A stretch of 8,798 bases of DNA from CAZFAI01 sp964516555 (GTDB taxonomy: Bacteria; Patescibacteriota; Microgenomatia; UBA12405): NCBI GenBank assembly GCA_964516555.1, contig CAZFAI010000033.1, forward strand, positions 1-8,798, given 5' to 3'. Both the position numbers and the translations under genes were made by a program. This document shows positions 1 through 5,997 of the stretch, one piece after another (positions within the stretch are counted from its first letter, which is position 1; every line of letters starts with the position of its first letter). The notes below the pieces were generated by a model. That model was not told the DNA's origin, searched no databases, and was given only the letters and a program-made list of their open reading frames with translations.

Positions 1-161
1 CAAATATTTTCCAAATCCTGCGGGATATTAGAATAGTTAGAGATAATTCCCAAAGTGAATTTTTGCTGCCGGAGATATCGGCATATTTTAATTAATGGCT
101 GATTAAGTTGACCATGAACAAGAAGAACACCACCAACATCAAAAATCAGATGAGAAATCAT
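1..161 (-). CDS. HAD-superfamily hydrolase, N-terminal part (runs off left edge)
   Basis: Read on the minus strand from ATG at 161-159, an open frame of 53 codons continues past the window edge. Residues 6-14 read IFDVGGVLL, a HAD motif I with Asp8 as the presumed nucleophile. Residues 37-44 read LGIISNYS, a HAD motif II with Ser41 as the phosphate-binding hydroxyl. The second Asp of the classical DxD is Gly10, as in the YihX/epoxide-hydrolase-like FDxGxV variants. Only 33 residues separate the two motifs, too few for the usual C1 cap domain, so this may be a compact, capless phosphatase. The start codon overlaps the stop of the upstream guaB-like gene (ATGA at 161-158), implying one transcript and translational coupling. 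The substrate cannot be told; a nucleotide-related phosphatase would fit the neighbour but is only a guess. Motifs III and IV lie outside the window. Confidence 0.72.
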   Translation of the reverse strand, partial: MISHLIFDVGGVLLVHGQLNQPLIKICRYLRQQKFTLGIISNYSNIPQDLENI

Positions 162-1219
162 GAGGTGGTAACGATTAGCTGACGATTGTTATTTTCGTGG
201 GCGACTGATGGGGTAACCTGGACAAAGCGGGCTTTACGGTGAAGGTCTTTGATATTTGAAGCACCGGAATAACTTAAACCGGAGCGAATGCCCTTGTCAA
301 GACAGGAGAGAACTTCTTTGAGTGATCCTTTGCATTCTGTTAAGGTCTCGATGCCTTCAACGTAATCAGTATAGGCAGAGTGTTTGCCGGTGGAATCTTT
401 TTTAACCTGACTGAGTTTTTCAGTTCGGGAAGTAGATCCATTATAAGCTTTATATTTTTTACCATTGATTTCGACAATCTTTCCGGGAGTTTCGCTGGTC
501 CCAGAAACCAGGAAGCCGGTGGAAACGGCCGATGCGCCAGCAGCAAGGGCCTTAACAATATCACCGGAGTTTTTCATACCACCGTCAGCAATTACAGTAA
601 TATTGGCTTTGCGAGCTATGTCAGCAACTTCCATAACGGCAGTAAACTGAGGCATGCCAGAGCCGGTCTGAATCCGAGTAGTGCAGATAGAACCAGGACC
701 AACGCCAACCCGGAGAGCATCGGCATTAGCACTAATTAAGTCAAGGGCTGCCTCCCGGGTAGCAATAGCGCCAGCAATAATTTCGATGTCTTTAAACTGT
801 TTTTTGGTCTGTTTTATAAAATTTAGTACGGAATCAAGATGACCATGAGCAACGTCAATTAAAAAGGTTCTGAGACCAAGGCTATAAAGTGATTCAAGGC
901 GCCCGATCTCACCAGTTTTAATACCGATTGAAGGAATTGTAAGACAGTCAGCGTCCAAAATCTGCTTAATTTCCTCGGTCATATTCGCAATAGTATTGAA
1001 ACGAGGATAGAAGCTGATAGCGCCATTTTGATATGCGGCAATTGCCATTTCAACCCCGGTTATTGTGTCCATATTGGTGACTATTAGTGGGAATTTAACC
1101 GTGAGACTAGGGGTAATTCTGGTGGATAGATCAACATCTTGACGCGATTTTATAGAAGATCTTTGAGGAACAAGAAGAACGTCATTAAAAGTTAGAGCGA
1201 GGGGAATTGTTTTTGTCAT
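158..1219 (-). CDS. IMP dehydrogenase / GMP reductase family protein, no CBS domains
   Basis: A cytosolic (beta/alpha)8-barrel enzyme of purine nucleotide metabolism. Residues are numbered from the GTG at 1237; subtract 6 for the ATG used here. Seen: N-terminal LTFNDVLLVP (16-25), NMDTIT (55-60), IDVAHGH (127-133), the catalytic loop GVGPGSICTTR with Cys185 as thioimidate nucleophile, the phosphate-binding ADGG (217-220), SGTSETPG (245-252), EG at 294-295 and CKGSLKEVL (302-310). The CBS pair that interrupts classical GuaB is absent, giving about 353 residues, the length of GMP reductases and minimal IMPDHs. The usual RGMGS after the barrel phosphate site is NGSTS, and I see no clear Arg-Tyr flap dyad typical of IMPDH. 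The flap length is closer to IMPDH. IMPDH (IMP to XMP) versus GMPR (GMP to IMP) is therefore open. The ATG at 1219 fits the family N-terminus; GTG at 1237 is the alternative. Neither has a clear Shine-Dalgarno. The stop overlaps the HAD gene start. Confidence 0.9.
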   Translation of the reverse strand: MTKTIPLALTFNDVLLVPQRSSIKSRQDVDLSTRITPSLTVKFPLIVTNMDTITGVEMAIAAYQNGAISFYPRFNTIANMTEEIKQILDADCLTIPSIGIKTGEIGRLESLYSLGLRTFLIDVAHGHLDSVLNFIKQTKKQFKDIEIIAGAIATREAALDLISANADALRVGVGPGSICTTRIQTGSGMPQFTAVMEVADIARKANITVIADGGMKNSGDIVKALAAGASAVSTGFLVSGTSETPGKIVEINGKKYKAYNGSTSRTEKLSQVKKDSTGKHSAYTDYVEGIETLTECKGSLKEVLSCLDKGIRSGLSYSGASNIKDLHRKARFVQVTPSVAHENNNRQLIVTTS

Positions 1220-1254
1220 ACGAAATAAGTTTATCACGCAAGGTAAAATAGGTT

Positions 1255-3021
1255 ATGGAAATGAAATGGAAACTAGATTCAATAGTCAGCTTGGAGAATT
1301 ATGGCGAACTGTATCAACAAACAGAAAATAAATTAAAAAAGCTAGATATTTGGTTTGAAAATCTGTCACCAAAGATGGATTCTTCTAAATTCAAAAAAAT
1401 TATCGAGTTAATGGAGGGGCTGGAGGCTGATATTGCCAGATTGGCATACAAACCACATCTAATGGAGGCAGTTGACCAAAAGGATCAGGGGGCAAAACTG
1501 CTTAAAAGCAGGAGTGATGAGTTAAGGTTGAAATATGCAGAAAAAGCGAGAAAAATTAACCACTGGATAAAAGGAAAAAGAGTAAGGGGTAAGTTAAACC
1601 TAGATGACCAAAATGCTAAAAGATTGTTTAAATCTGTACCTGATTTAAGATATGAATTAGAGTATTCAAGAAAGGCAGCCAAATATACCTTGGGTGAAAG
1701 AGAGGAGGATATAATCAGCAACAAAGACACTACCGGGGTGGGAGTACTGACTGATTTGAGAACTCTTTTTGAGACAGGGATGGCGTACGAGATGGAGGTG
1801 GGCGGAAAGAAAAAGAAAATAAGAACACAATCAGAACTACTTCAATACGTCTACTCGTCCAAGCCGGAAGAAAGAGAAGCGGCATACAGATCTTTGTTTA
1901 AAGAGCACAAAGAGCATGTTGATAAGTTTTTTATGATATATCAGGCAGTTGTAAAAGATTGGGATTATGAGGTGAGAATACGTGGTTTTAAGACTCCAAT
2001 ATCAGCCCGGAATTTTCAAAACAGAATACCGGATGAGGTAATTGATGTATTGCTGGAGGTGTGCAGGAAAAACAGAAATATTTTCCAAAAGTACTTTGAT
2101 TTGAAAGCAAGAGATTTGAACATGAAAAAACTGAAAAGATTTGATTTGTATGCACCAATAGAATCAAGAAAAAGAAAGTATAATTTTAAAGAGGCACAGG
2201 ATATCGTTTTGGAGACTTTTGGAGGATTTAGTGAACGATTTAAAGAAAATGCCCTGAAAATTATTAAGCAGGGGCATTTGGACTCACACCCTAGATCAGA
2301 AAAAAGAAGCGGGGCATTTTGTGCAACTGTCAGCCCGAAAATAACCCCTTTTGTGTTGATGAATTTTGTGGGCAACGAGAGGGATTTGTCAGTGTTGGCT
2401 CATGAGTTGGGACATGGAGTCCATAGTTTGTACGCAAACAAGCATTCTTATAGTGTTGCGCATGCCAACTTACCACTGGCAGAAACTGCCTCAACTTTGG
2501 GTGAAATGATACTTTTTGATAAAATTTATACCCTAGAAAAGGACAGCATGATTAAAAAATCGATACTTTCAGAAAAGATAGCCGATACATATGCGTCGAT
2601 TTTACGTCAAAATTACTTTGTAATATTTGAAAAGAAAGTGCACGAAAAAATGAGGGCAGGGTTAACTGCAAAGGAGATAGGAGGGATGTGGATGGAAACT
2701 CTAGAGGAACAATTTGGAAATAGTGTAGAGGTCGATCCGATTTTTAGCTGGGAGTGGACCTACATACCACACATAGTTGAGTCCCCTTTTTATTGTTATG
2801 CTTATAATTTTGGTGAGTTACTGACATACTCGCTGTATTCCAGATATAAAAAGGAAGGAAAAGGGTTTGTAAAAAATATTGAGGAAGTTTTGGAGGCCGG
2901 TGGAAGCAAGGATCCGATTGAAATTCTTGACAAGGTAGGGATTAATGTGAGGAAAGAAGAGTTTTGGCAAGAAAGCTTTGAAATAATCAAGAAATGGGTT
3001 GGTGAACTTGAAATGTTATAA
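1255..3021 (+). CDS. pepF: M3 family oligoendopeptidase (PepF-like zinc metallopeptidase)
   Basis: A probably cytosolic zinc peptidase that cleaves short peptides, of the M3B oligoendopeptidase F type. The 588 residues match the usual family size (about 560-610). Residues 1-200 are a charged, helical N-terminal region like the PepF N-terminal domain, and the M3 catalytic domain fills about 200-580. The zinc site is visible: HELGH at 383-387 supplies His383, His387 and the general base Glu384, and Glu410 in LAETAST is the expected third ligand, at the spacing seen in thimet oligopeptidase. The segment VESPFYCYAYNFG (508-520) is the conserved Tyr-rich substrate-binding stretch. No signal peptide or membrane segment is seen. 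ATG codons at 1255 and 1261 are both usable; neither has a good Shine-Dalgarno. A TAAAAT at 1244-1249 lies only 5 nt before the first ATG. The gene is divergent from the guaB-like gene. No convincing terminator follows. Confidence 0.93.
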   Translation: MEMKWKLDSIVSLENYGELYQQTENKLKKLDIWFENLSPKMDSSKFKKIIELMEGLEADIARLAYKPHLMEAVDQKDQGAKLLKSRSDELRLKYAEKARKINHWIKGKRVRGKLNLDDQNAKRLFKSVPDLRYELEYSRKAAKYTLGEREEDIISNKDTTGVGVLTDLRTLFETGMAYEMEVGGKKKKIRTQSELLQYVYSSKPEEREAAYRSLFKEHKEHVDKFFMIYQAVVKDWDYEVRIRGFKTPISARNFQNRIPDEVIDVLLEVCRKNRNIFQKYFDLKARDLNMKKLKRFDLYAPIESRKRKYNFKEAQDIVLETFGGFSERFKENALKIIKQGHLDSHPRSEKRSGAFCATVSPKITPFVLMNFVGNERDLSVLAHELGHGVHSLYANKHSYSVAHANLPLAETASTLGEMILFDKIYTLEKDSMIKKSILSEKIADTYASILRQNYFVIFEKKVHEKMRAGLTAKEIGGMWMETLEEQFGNSVEVDPIFSWEWTYIPHIVESPFYCYAYNFGELLTYSLYSRYKKEGKGFVKNIEEVLEAGGSKDPIEILDKVGINVRKEEFWQESFEIIKKWVGELEML

Positions 3022-3099
3022 ATCTTACAAATTTCTTACTAGATATTAATGGTTCTTTTATCGTATTTAGCCTATTATGGTGAGGGAAGTATTTAACTC

Positions 3100-3128
3100 T
3101 TCACAAATTAAGCAAGCTTTTATAAAAT
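3100..3128 (+). promoter_or_regulatory. Candidate sigma70-type promoter for the Crp-like gene
   Basis: TTCACA at 3100-3105 (5 of 6 to the -35 consensus) and TAAAAT at 3123-3128 (5 of 6 to the -10) are separated by exactly 17 bp. Transcription would start near 3135, about 10-20 nt before the two possible starts of the Crp/Fnr-type gene. The spacer holds a perfect short inverted repeat, AAGC-AA-GCTT (3110-3119), which could be an operator half-pair for autoregulation. It does not match the known CRP (TGTGA) or FNR (TTGAT) half-sites. It sits in the only sizeable gap (122 bp) between the peptidase and the regulator, where a promoter is expected. Confidence 0.4.
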
Positions 3129-3143
3129 TGAGAACTATTTATT

Positions 3144-3803
3144 ATGGTAGGAATTATGAATGAGGAAAGTAAAAACAAGCTAGTCAATTTTTTTGGAAAA
3201 TATCAATTGGTTAAATACCGAAAAGGAGAACTTATATTAAGACCGGAGGAGAATTTTCCGGGCATTATTTTTGTTAAAAGCGGATATATTAAAGCATTCC
3301 GATTAACTAAGGATGATAAAGAAGTTACCCTGCAATTATTCAAACCAATTTTTTATTTTTCCTTAATAAACGCGATAACAAAGTGTGGAAACAGACATTA
3401 TTTTGAGGCGGTATCTCCGGTAGAACTGTGGATAGCACCAGTTGGAGAAACAATGGAATTTGTTAAAAGTGACGAAGAATTAAGCCGTGGTTTACTGGAG
3501 GCAATTTTGTGTGAGTTTGTTGATTTAACAAAAAATATCGAATTATTAATTGCCGGAGACGCTTATGGGAAGGTGGCCGGTTTGATATATTATTTGGCGA
3601 AAAGGTTTGGAGAAGAAAGCGATGATAAAACTCAAATTAAATTCAGAATAACCCATAGGCTTGTGGCTAGTTTAACAGGGTTAACAAGAGAAACGGTAAC
3701 CCTGCAAATGATTAAGCTGGAAAGGGAGGGATATTTGATAAACAAAAACAGACAAGTCTACATCGAGGACATGGAAAAGCTGAGAGAAATTGCTGAGTTA
3801 TAG
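3144..3803 (+). CDS. Crp/Fnr-family transcriptional regulator
   Basis: A 219-aa DNA-binding regulator with the standard two-domain layout. Residues 20-120 form a cyclic-nucleotide-binding-type beta barrel (for example GIIFVKSGYIKAFRL, 40-54), residues 115-150 resemble the dimerisation helix, and a winged helix-turn-helix lies at 165-215. The recognition helix region GLTRETVTLQMIKLEREG (179-196) has the R-E-T-V signature of CRP-type proteins. The phosphate-binding cassette that contacts cAMP in true CRP (GE...RxA) is not recognisable, and there is no N-terminal Cys cluster as in FNR. The ligand is therefore unknown and probably not cAMP. The second ATG at 3156 is an alternative start, with AGGA three bases upstream. 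It is followed after 14 bp by the pspC-like gene, so it may control that envelope operon and itself. Confidence 0.88.
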   Translation: MVGIMNEESKNKLVNFFGKYQLVKYRKGELILRPEENFPGIIFVKSGYIKAFRLTKDDKEVTLQLFKPIFYFSLINAITKCGNRHYFEAVSPVELWIAPVGETMEFVKSDEELSRGLLEAILCEFVDLTKNIELLIAGDAYGKVAGLIYYLAKRFGEESDDKTQIKFRITHRLVASLTGLTRETVTLQMIKLEREGYLINKNRQVYIEDMEKLREIAEL

Positions 3804-3817
3804 TGTAGAATTATTCT

Positions 3818-4198
3818 ATGGAAAGAAGACTTTTTCGATCAACCAAAAACAGAATGATATTTGGGGTGGCGGGGGGTCTGGGAGAGTATTTCCAGATCGA
3901 TCCGACAATGGTGAGATTGGTTTTGGTAGTGTTGGTATTAAGCGGAGGTTTGGGTCTATGGCTTTATCTAATACTTGCTTTGCTACTACCAAGCGAGATA
4001 GAGGATGGCGGGGAGAAAAAGAAAGAGGCAAAAAGCAATAAAACAATTAATGTGGACAGAAGAAATATGTTTGGATGGGTGATAATTTTGTTGGGTATTA
4101 CCGCAATGTTTAACGAGTTGATGCCGGGTTTTTGGAGGTGGGATATTTTTTGGCCTTTGACGATGATTATTGCAGGGACTTACTTAGTTTTGAAATAA
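3818..4198 (+). CDS. PspC-domain membrane protein
   Basis: A 126-aa integral membrane protein. Residues 2-58 are a PspC domain: RRLFRSTKNRMIFGVAGGLGEYF carries the family's basic N-terminus and the GVxGGLxEYF signature, then DPTMVRL leads into a transmembrane helix at about 33-58. After a Lys/Glu-rich linker (60-80), two more hydrophobic helices (about 85-99 and 108-124, with WDIFWPLTMIIAG) resemble the DUF5668/LiaI-LiaF-type membrane unit. PspC-type proteins sense or respond to membrane damage in the phage-shock and LiaFSR systems; that role here is inference. No PspA, PspB or sensor kinase is in the window. The upstream gene is a Crp-type regulator 14 bp away, and a GIN-domain protein follows after 6 bp, suggesting one operon. 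TAGAAT at 3806-3811 lies 6 nt before the ATG and could also drive a leaderless internal transcript. Confidence 0.86.
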   Translation: MERRLFRSTKNRMIFGVAGGLGEYFQIDPTMVRLVLVVLVLSGGLGLWLYLILALLLPSEIEDGGEKKKEAKSNKTINVDRRNMFGWVIILLGITAMFNELMPGFWRWDIFWPLTMIIAGTYLVLK

Positions 4199-4204
4199 AT
4201 AAAG

Positions 4205-5113
4205 ATGAATAAAAAGAGTAGCTGGCAATTAGTAGTCGGAGTTGGATTGGTAGTCATAGGAGGAGGAGTTCTTTTGGAAAGATTAGGGTTGGTTGATGTA
4301 AATTTAGGGCAAGTGCTACCGGTTTTGTGGCCAGTGCTGCTAATAATTGCTGGGCTACTAGTTGTTTTTCGGAAATCTCAAATGGGGTGGTTGCTGGTAA
4401 TTGGCGCTCTGATAATTTTTTTGATAAACGGGATATCGAGTAGTGGTGAGTACCAAGGTTTTGAGAACAGAAGAGAAGAGGGTGTCATTCGACAAACAGA
4501 GGAAAGAAGAGATTTGGAAAATTTTCAGACTGTCAATTTTTTTGGAAGTGGTGAAATTCAGATAATTGAGGATGAGGATGAATATATTTTAATTGAAGCC
4601 GAAGAAAGGAGTTTAAGGCAAATACGAACTAGTGTGGAAGACGGAGTATTGGAAGTCAGACATGAGGACTGGTGGTGGGGGTTAAGGTTGGACAGTCCAA
4701 AGTTTTTATTGGCAGTCAGAAACTTGGAAGAAATCAACATCAACGGAGCGGTCGATGTAAAGGCTGATTTGATACCCGGTGAAAATCTCCGGATTGTCAA
4801 TAATGGGGCGGGAAGAGTAGAAATCGGGACAGAATCAAACGAGACAGAGGCTGTTTTGAATGGAGCGGGCTTAATCAAAATTTCGGGTGCTAGTGAAAAG
4901 CTGAATGTGATAATTTCAGGATTAGGTGAATTTCAAGGAAAAGATCTGAGAACAATTGCTGCCAGTGTCAATATTAGTGGGGCTGGAAAAGCAGAGCTGT
5001 CGGTGGAGAATGAATTAGAGGTACGAATTAGCGGAGCCGGAAATGTGGATTATTGGGGAAATCCAAATGTGACTCAAAACATCTCGGGGTTAGGTACTAT
5101 AAACAAACGATAA
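4205..5113 (+). CDS. Membrane-anchored GIN-domain (DUF2807) protein with LiaF-like N-terminus
   Basis: A 302-aa envelope protein. The first 80 residues contain three hydrophobic helices (about 8-25, 37-55 and 60-77) with the LPVLWPVLLIIAGLLV pattern of DUF5668/LiaF-type membrane domains. A charged linker (80-105) leads to a repetitive beta-rich domain (106-302). In that domain a turn recurs as NGAG (200-203, 219-222), SGAS (227-230), SGLG (238-241), SGAG (258-261, 276-279) and SGLG (294-297), the hallmark of the head GIN/DUF2807 parallel beta-helix. Each turn ends one coil, giving at least six coils. Topology puts the helix outside the membrane if residue 80 onward is extracytoplasmic; that is inferred. 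The function of GIN domains is poorly known; pairing with PspC points to envelope stress or surface display. The start follows pspC by 6 bp; AAAG at 4201-4204 is at best a weak ribosome site. Confidence 0.85.
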   Translation: MNKKSSWQLVVGVGLVVIGGGVLLERLGLVDVNLGQVLPVLWPVLLIIAGLLVVFRKSQMGWLLVIGALIIFLINGISSSGEYQGFENRREEGVIRQTEERRDLENFQTVNFFGSGEIQIIEDEDEYILIEAEERSLRQIRTSVEDGVLEVRHEDWWWGLRLDSPKFLLAVRNLEEININGAVDVKADLIPGENLRIVNNGAGRVEIGTESNETEAVLNGAGLIKISGASEKLNVIISGLGEFQGKDLRTIAASVNISGAGKAELSVENELEVRISGAGNVDYWGNPNVTQNISGLGTINKR

Positions 5114-5223
5114 TTGGCATAGTTTGCTTTACGTTTTTCTTACATTTTTTTGGTTATACGCACAAGGTTTGTAGGTATATTTGGCAATAGGTATAAGTTA
5201 AAGGTTTCTTCTTTTATACAACT
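5114..5223 (+). promoter_or_regulatory. Intergenic region with weak terminator-like element, tandem repeat and candidate promoter
   Basis: This 110-bp gap separates the envelope operon from the polysaccharide operon. At its left edge CAAAC (5104-5108, inside the end of the GIN gene) can pair with GTTTG (5122-5126), and T runs follow at 5134-5138 and 5145-5151. The stem is only 5 bp, so any terminator is weak. TTGTAG (5169-5174) and TATAAG (5192-5197) are 17 bp apart and would start transcription near 5204, about 20 nt before the next ATG; the -35 matches poorly. An 8-bp direct repeat TAGGTATA occurs at 5172-5179 and 5188-5195, a 16-bp period that overlaps this promoter and could be an operator. 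Confidence 0.33.
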
Positions 5224-5997
5224 ATGAAAATACTATTTGCCGGTATTTGGTTGTCTATGTTTTTGGCAAGCAGCACAATGACAAGGGCACAGACAATCAA
5301 AGAAGAGTTAGAACTAACGGTGGAGATGGTTGCAGAAACCGAGGAGGGTGGATTGGAAAATCCAACACCNNNNNNNNNNGCCTTAGAACCCACAGAGTCA
5401 CCTACTGAAACTCCGACGGAGACACCAAGTTTGACGCCATTGCCAACAAGCAGCCCCACAGAAACCCCAAGTCCAAATGAAAGTCCGACGCCAACAGAAG
5501 CTCCACAGCAAACACCAACGCCAACAGGGGTTACTCCAACACCAACAGAAACAATAATTCCGCCTGTTACAGATCCACCTATCGGCGGAATGACAAATCA
5601 AGGGGGTGAAGATCGCGATTTGGCAGATACAAATGAGACAAACGAAGTTGGCTCTGAGCAAGAAAGTGAAAATAATGTCGAAAACGAAGAAGAGATAGTC
5701 CCCCAGCCAACAAGAAGTGCAATTGAAGTTGAAAATAAAGACGAAAGCAGTTTGTCAAAATTAATTAAGGCTCCACTGCTAATGATTAGAAGAAGTAAGG
5801 GGAAGGAATTTTATGTTAGTAACCGTTTTGACTTATTCGAGACAAGAATTTTTTCACTAATTGGGGTAAGTTTTATTGTTGGCGGAACAGTACTGATGGA
5901 ACCTGAATTTCTAAAGAGGATACTCAAAAGAGCTAAAAGCGGACAGGAAGTTTTTTTGGGGAATGAGCTTTTTAAATTAATCAACCGAATGCTATGA
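5224..5997 (+). CDS. Secreted Pro/Thr/Glu-rich protein with C-terminal membrane anchor
   Basis: I do not recognise a family. The coordinates give 257 residues, but a 10-N assembly gap at codons 49-52 makes the length uncertain. Seen in order: a signal peptide (1-22, basic start, hydrophobic core FAGIWLSMFLA, likely cleavage after TRA); a short acidic stretch (23-47); a low-complexity stalk of PTE/TPTP/SPTE units (about 48-120); an acidic Asn/Glu-rich region (125-175); and a hydrophobic segment (about 207-225, FSLIGVSFIVGGTVLM) followed by a basic tail with KRILKRAK. This resembles an extended cell-wall-spanning stalk tied to the membrane at its C-terminus. There is no LPxTG sortase signal and no catalytic motif. 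The stop overlaps the GH8 start (ATGA at 5994-5997), so it is co-translated with the glucanase and probably part of the polysaccharide machinery, perhaps as scaffold or wall spacer. That role is inference. Confidence 0.75.
   Translation: MKILFAGIWLSMFLASSTMTRAQTIKEELELTVEMVAETEEGGLENPTXXXXALEPTESPTETPTETPSLTPLPTSSPTETPSPNESPTPTEAPQQTPTPTGVTPTPTETIIPPVTDPPIGGMTNQGGEDRDLADTNETNEVGSEQESENNVENEEEIVPQPTRSAIEVENKDESSLSKLIKAPLLMIRRSKGKEFYVSNRFDLFETRIFSLIGVSFIVGGTVLMEPEFLKRILKRAKSGQEVFLGNELFKLINRML
5361..5572 (+). repeat. Degenerate coding repeat, Pro/Thr/Glu-rich stalk
   Basis: Imperfect short repeats built from CCAACA, ACGCCA and CAGAAAC-type units encode runs such as PTETPTETPS, PTSSPTETPSP and TPTPTGVTPTPTE. 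The unit is about 6-15 bp and is not perfectly tandem. Such sequence is prone to collapse in short-read assembly, which fits the N gap inside it. The opposite strand reads as GVSVGVSVGDS-like shadow protein, which is not a gene. Confidence 0.8.
5370..5379. other. Assembly gap (10 N) inside coding repeat
   Basis: Ten consecutive N lie between a CCAACACC and a GCCTTAGAACC end, both inside the repeat-encoding part of the secreted protein. Ten is not a multiple of three codons' worth of missing bases in any meaningful way and is likely a placeholder. The frame happens to agree on both sides. The real number of Pro/Thr repeats is therefore unknown. Confidence 0.97.

Noticed and set aside
380..739. 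119-aa plus-strand open frame
   Set aside because: It lies antisense to the strongly conserved guaB-like gene and its translation shows no family features.
2016..2375. 119-aa minus-strand frame inside the peptidase gene
   Set aside because: It is fully covered by a well-supported M3 peptidase on the other strand.
3790..4041. 83-aa plus-strand open frame overlapping the pspC start
   Set aside because: It is the out-of-frame reading of the PspC gene, which has clear family motifs; the shadow product has none.
5361..5572. CRISPR-like or tandem non-coding repeat
   Set aside because: The units are short, degenerate and in frame with a Pro/Thr-rich protein; no regular spacers exist.
5214..5661. 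Minus-strand frames with GVSVGVSVGDS and Trp/Cys-rich runs
   Set aside because: They are the reverse reading of the Pro/Thr repeat; their composition follows from the repeat, and they span the N gap.
5224..5997. Sortase-anchored surface protein
   Set aside because: LPTSS near the stalk is not an LPxTG at the C-terminus; the C-terminal part is a TM helix followed by about 30 residues, not a sorting signal.
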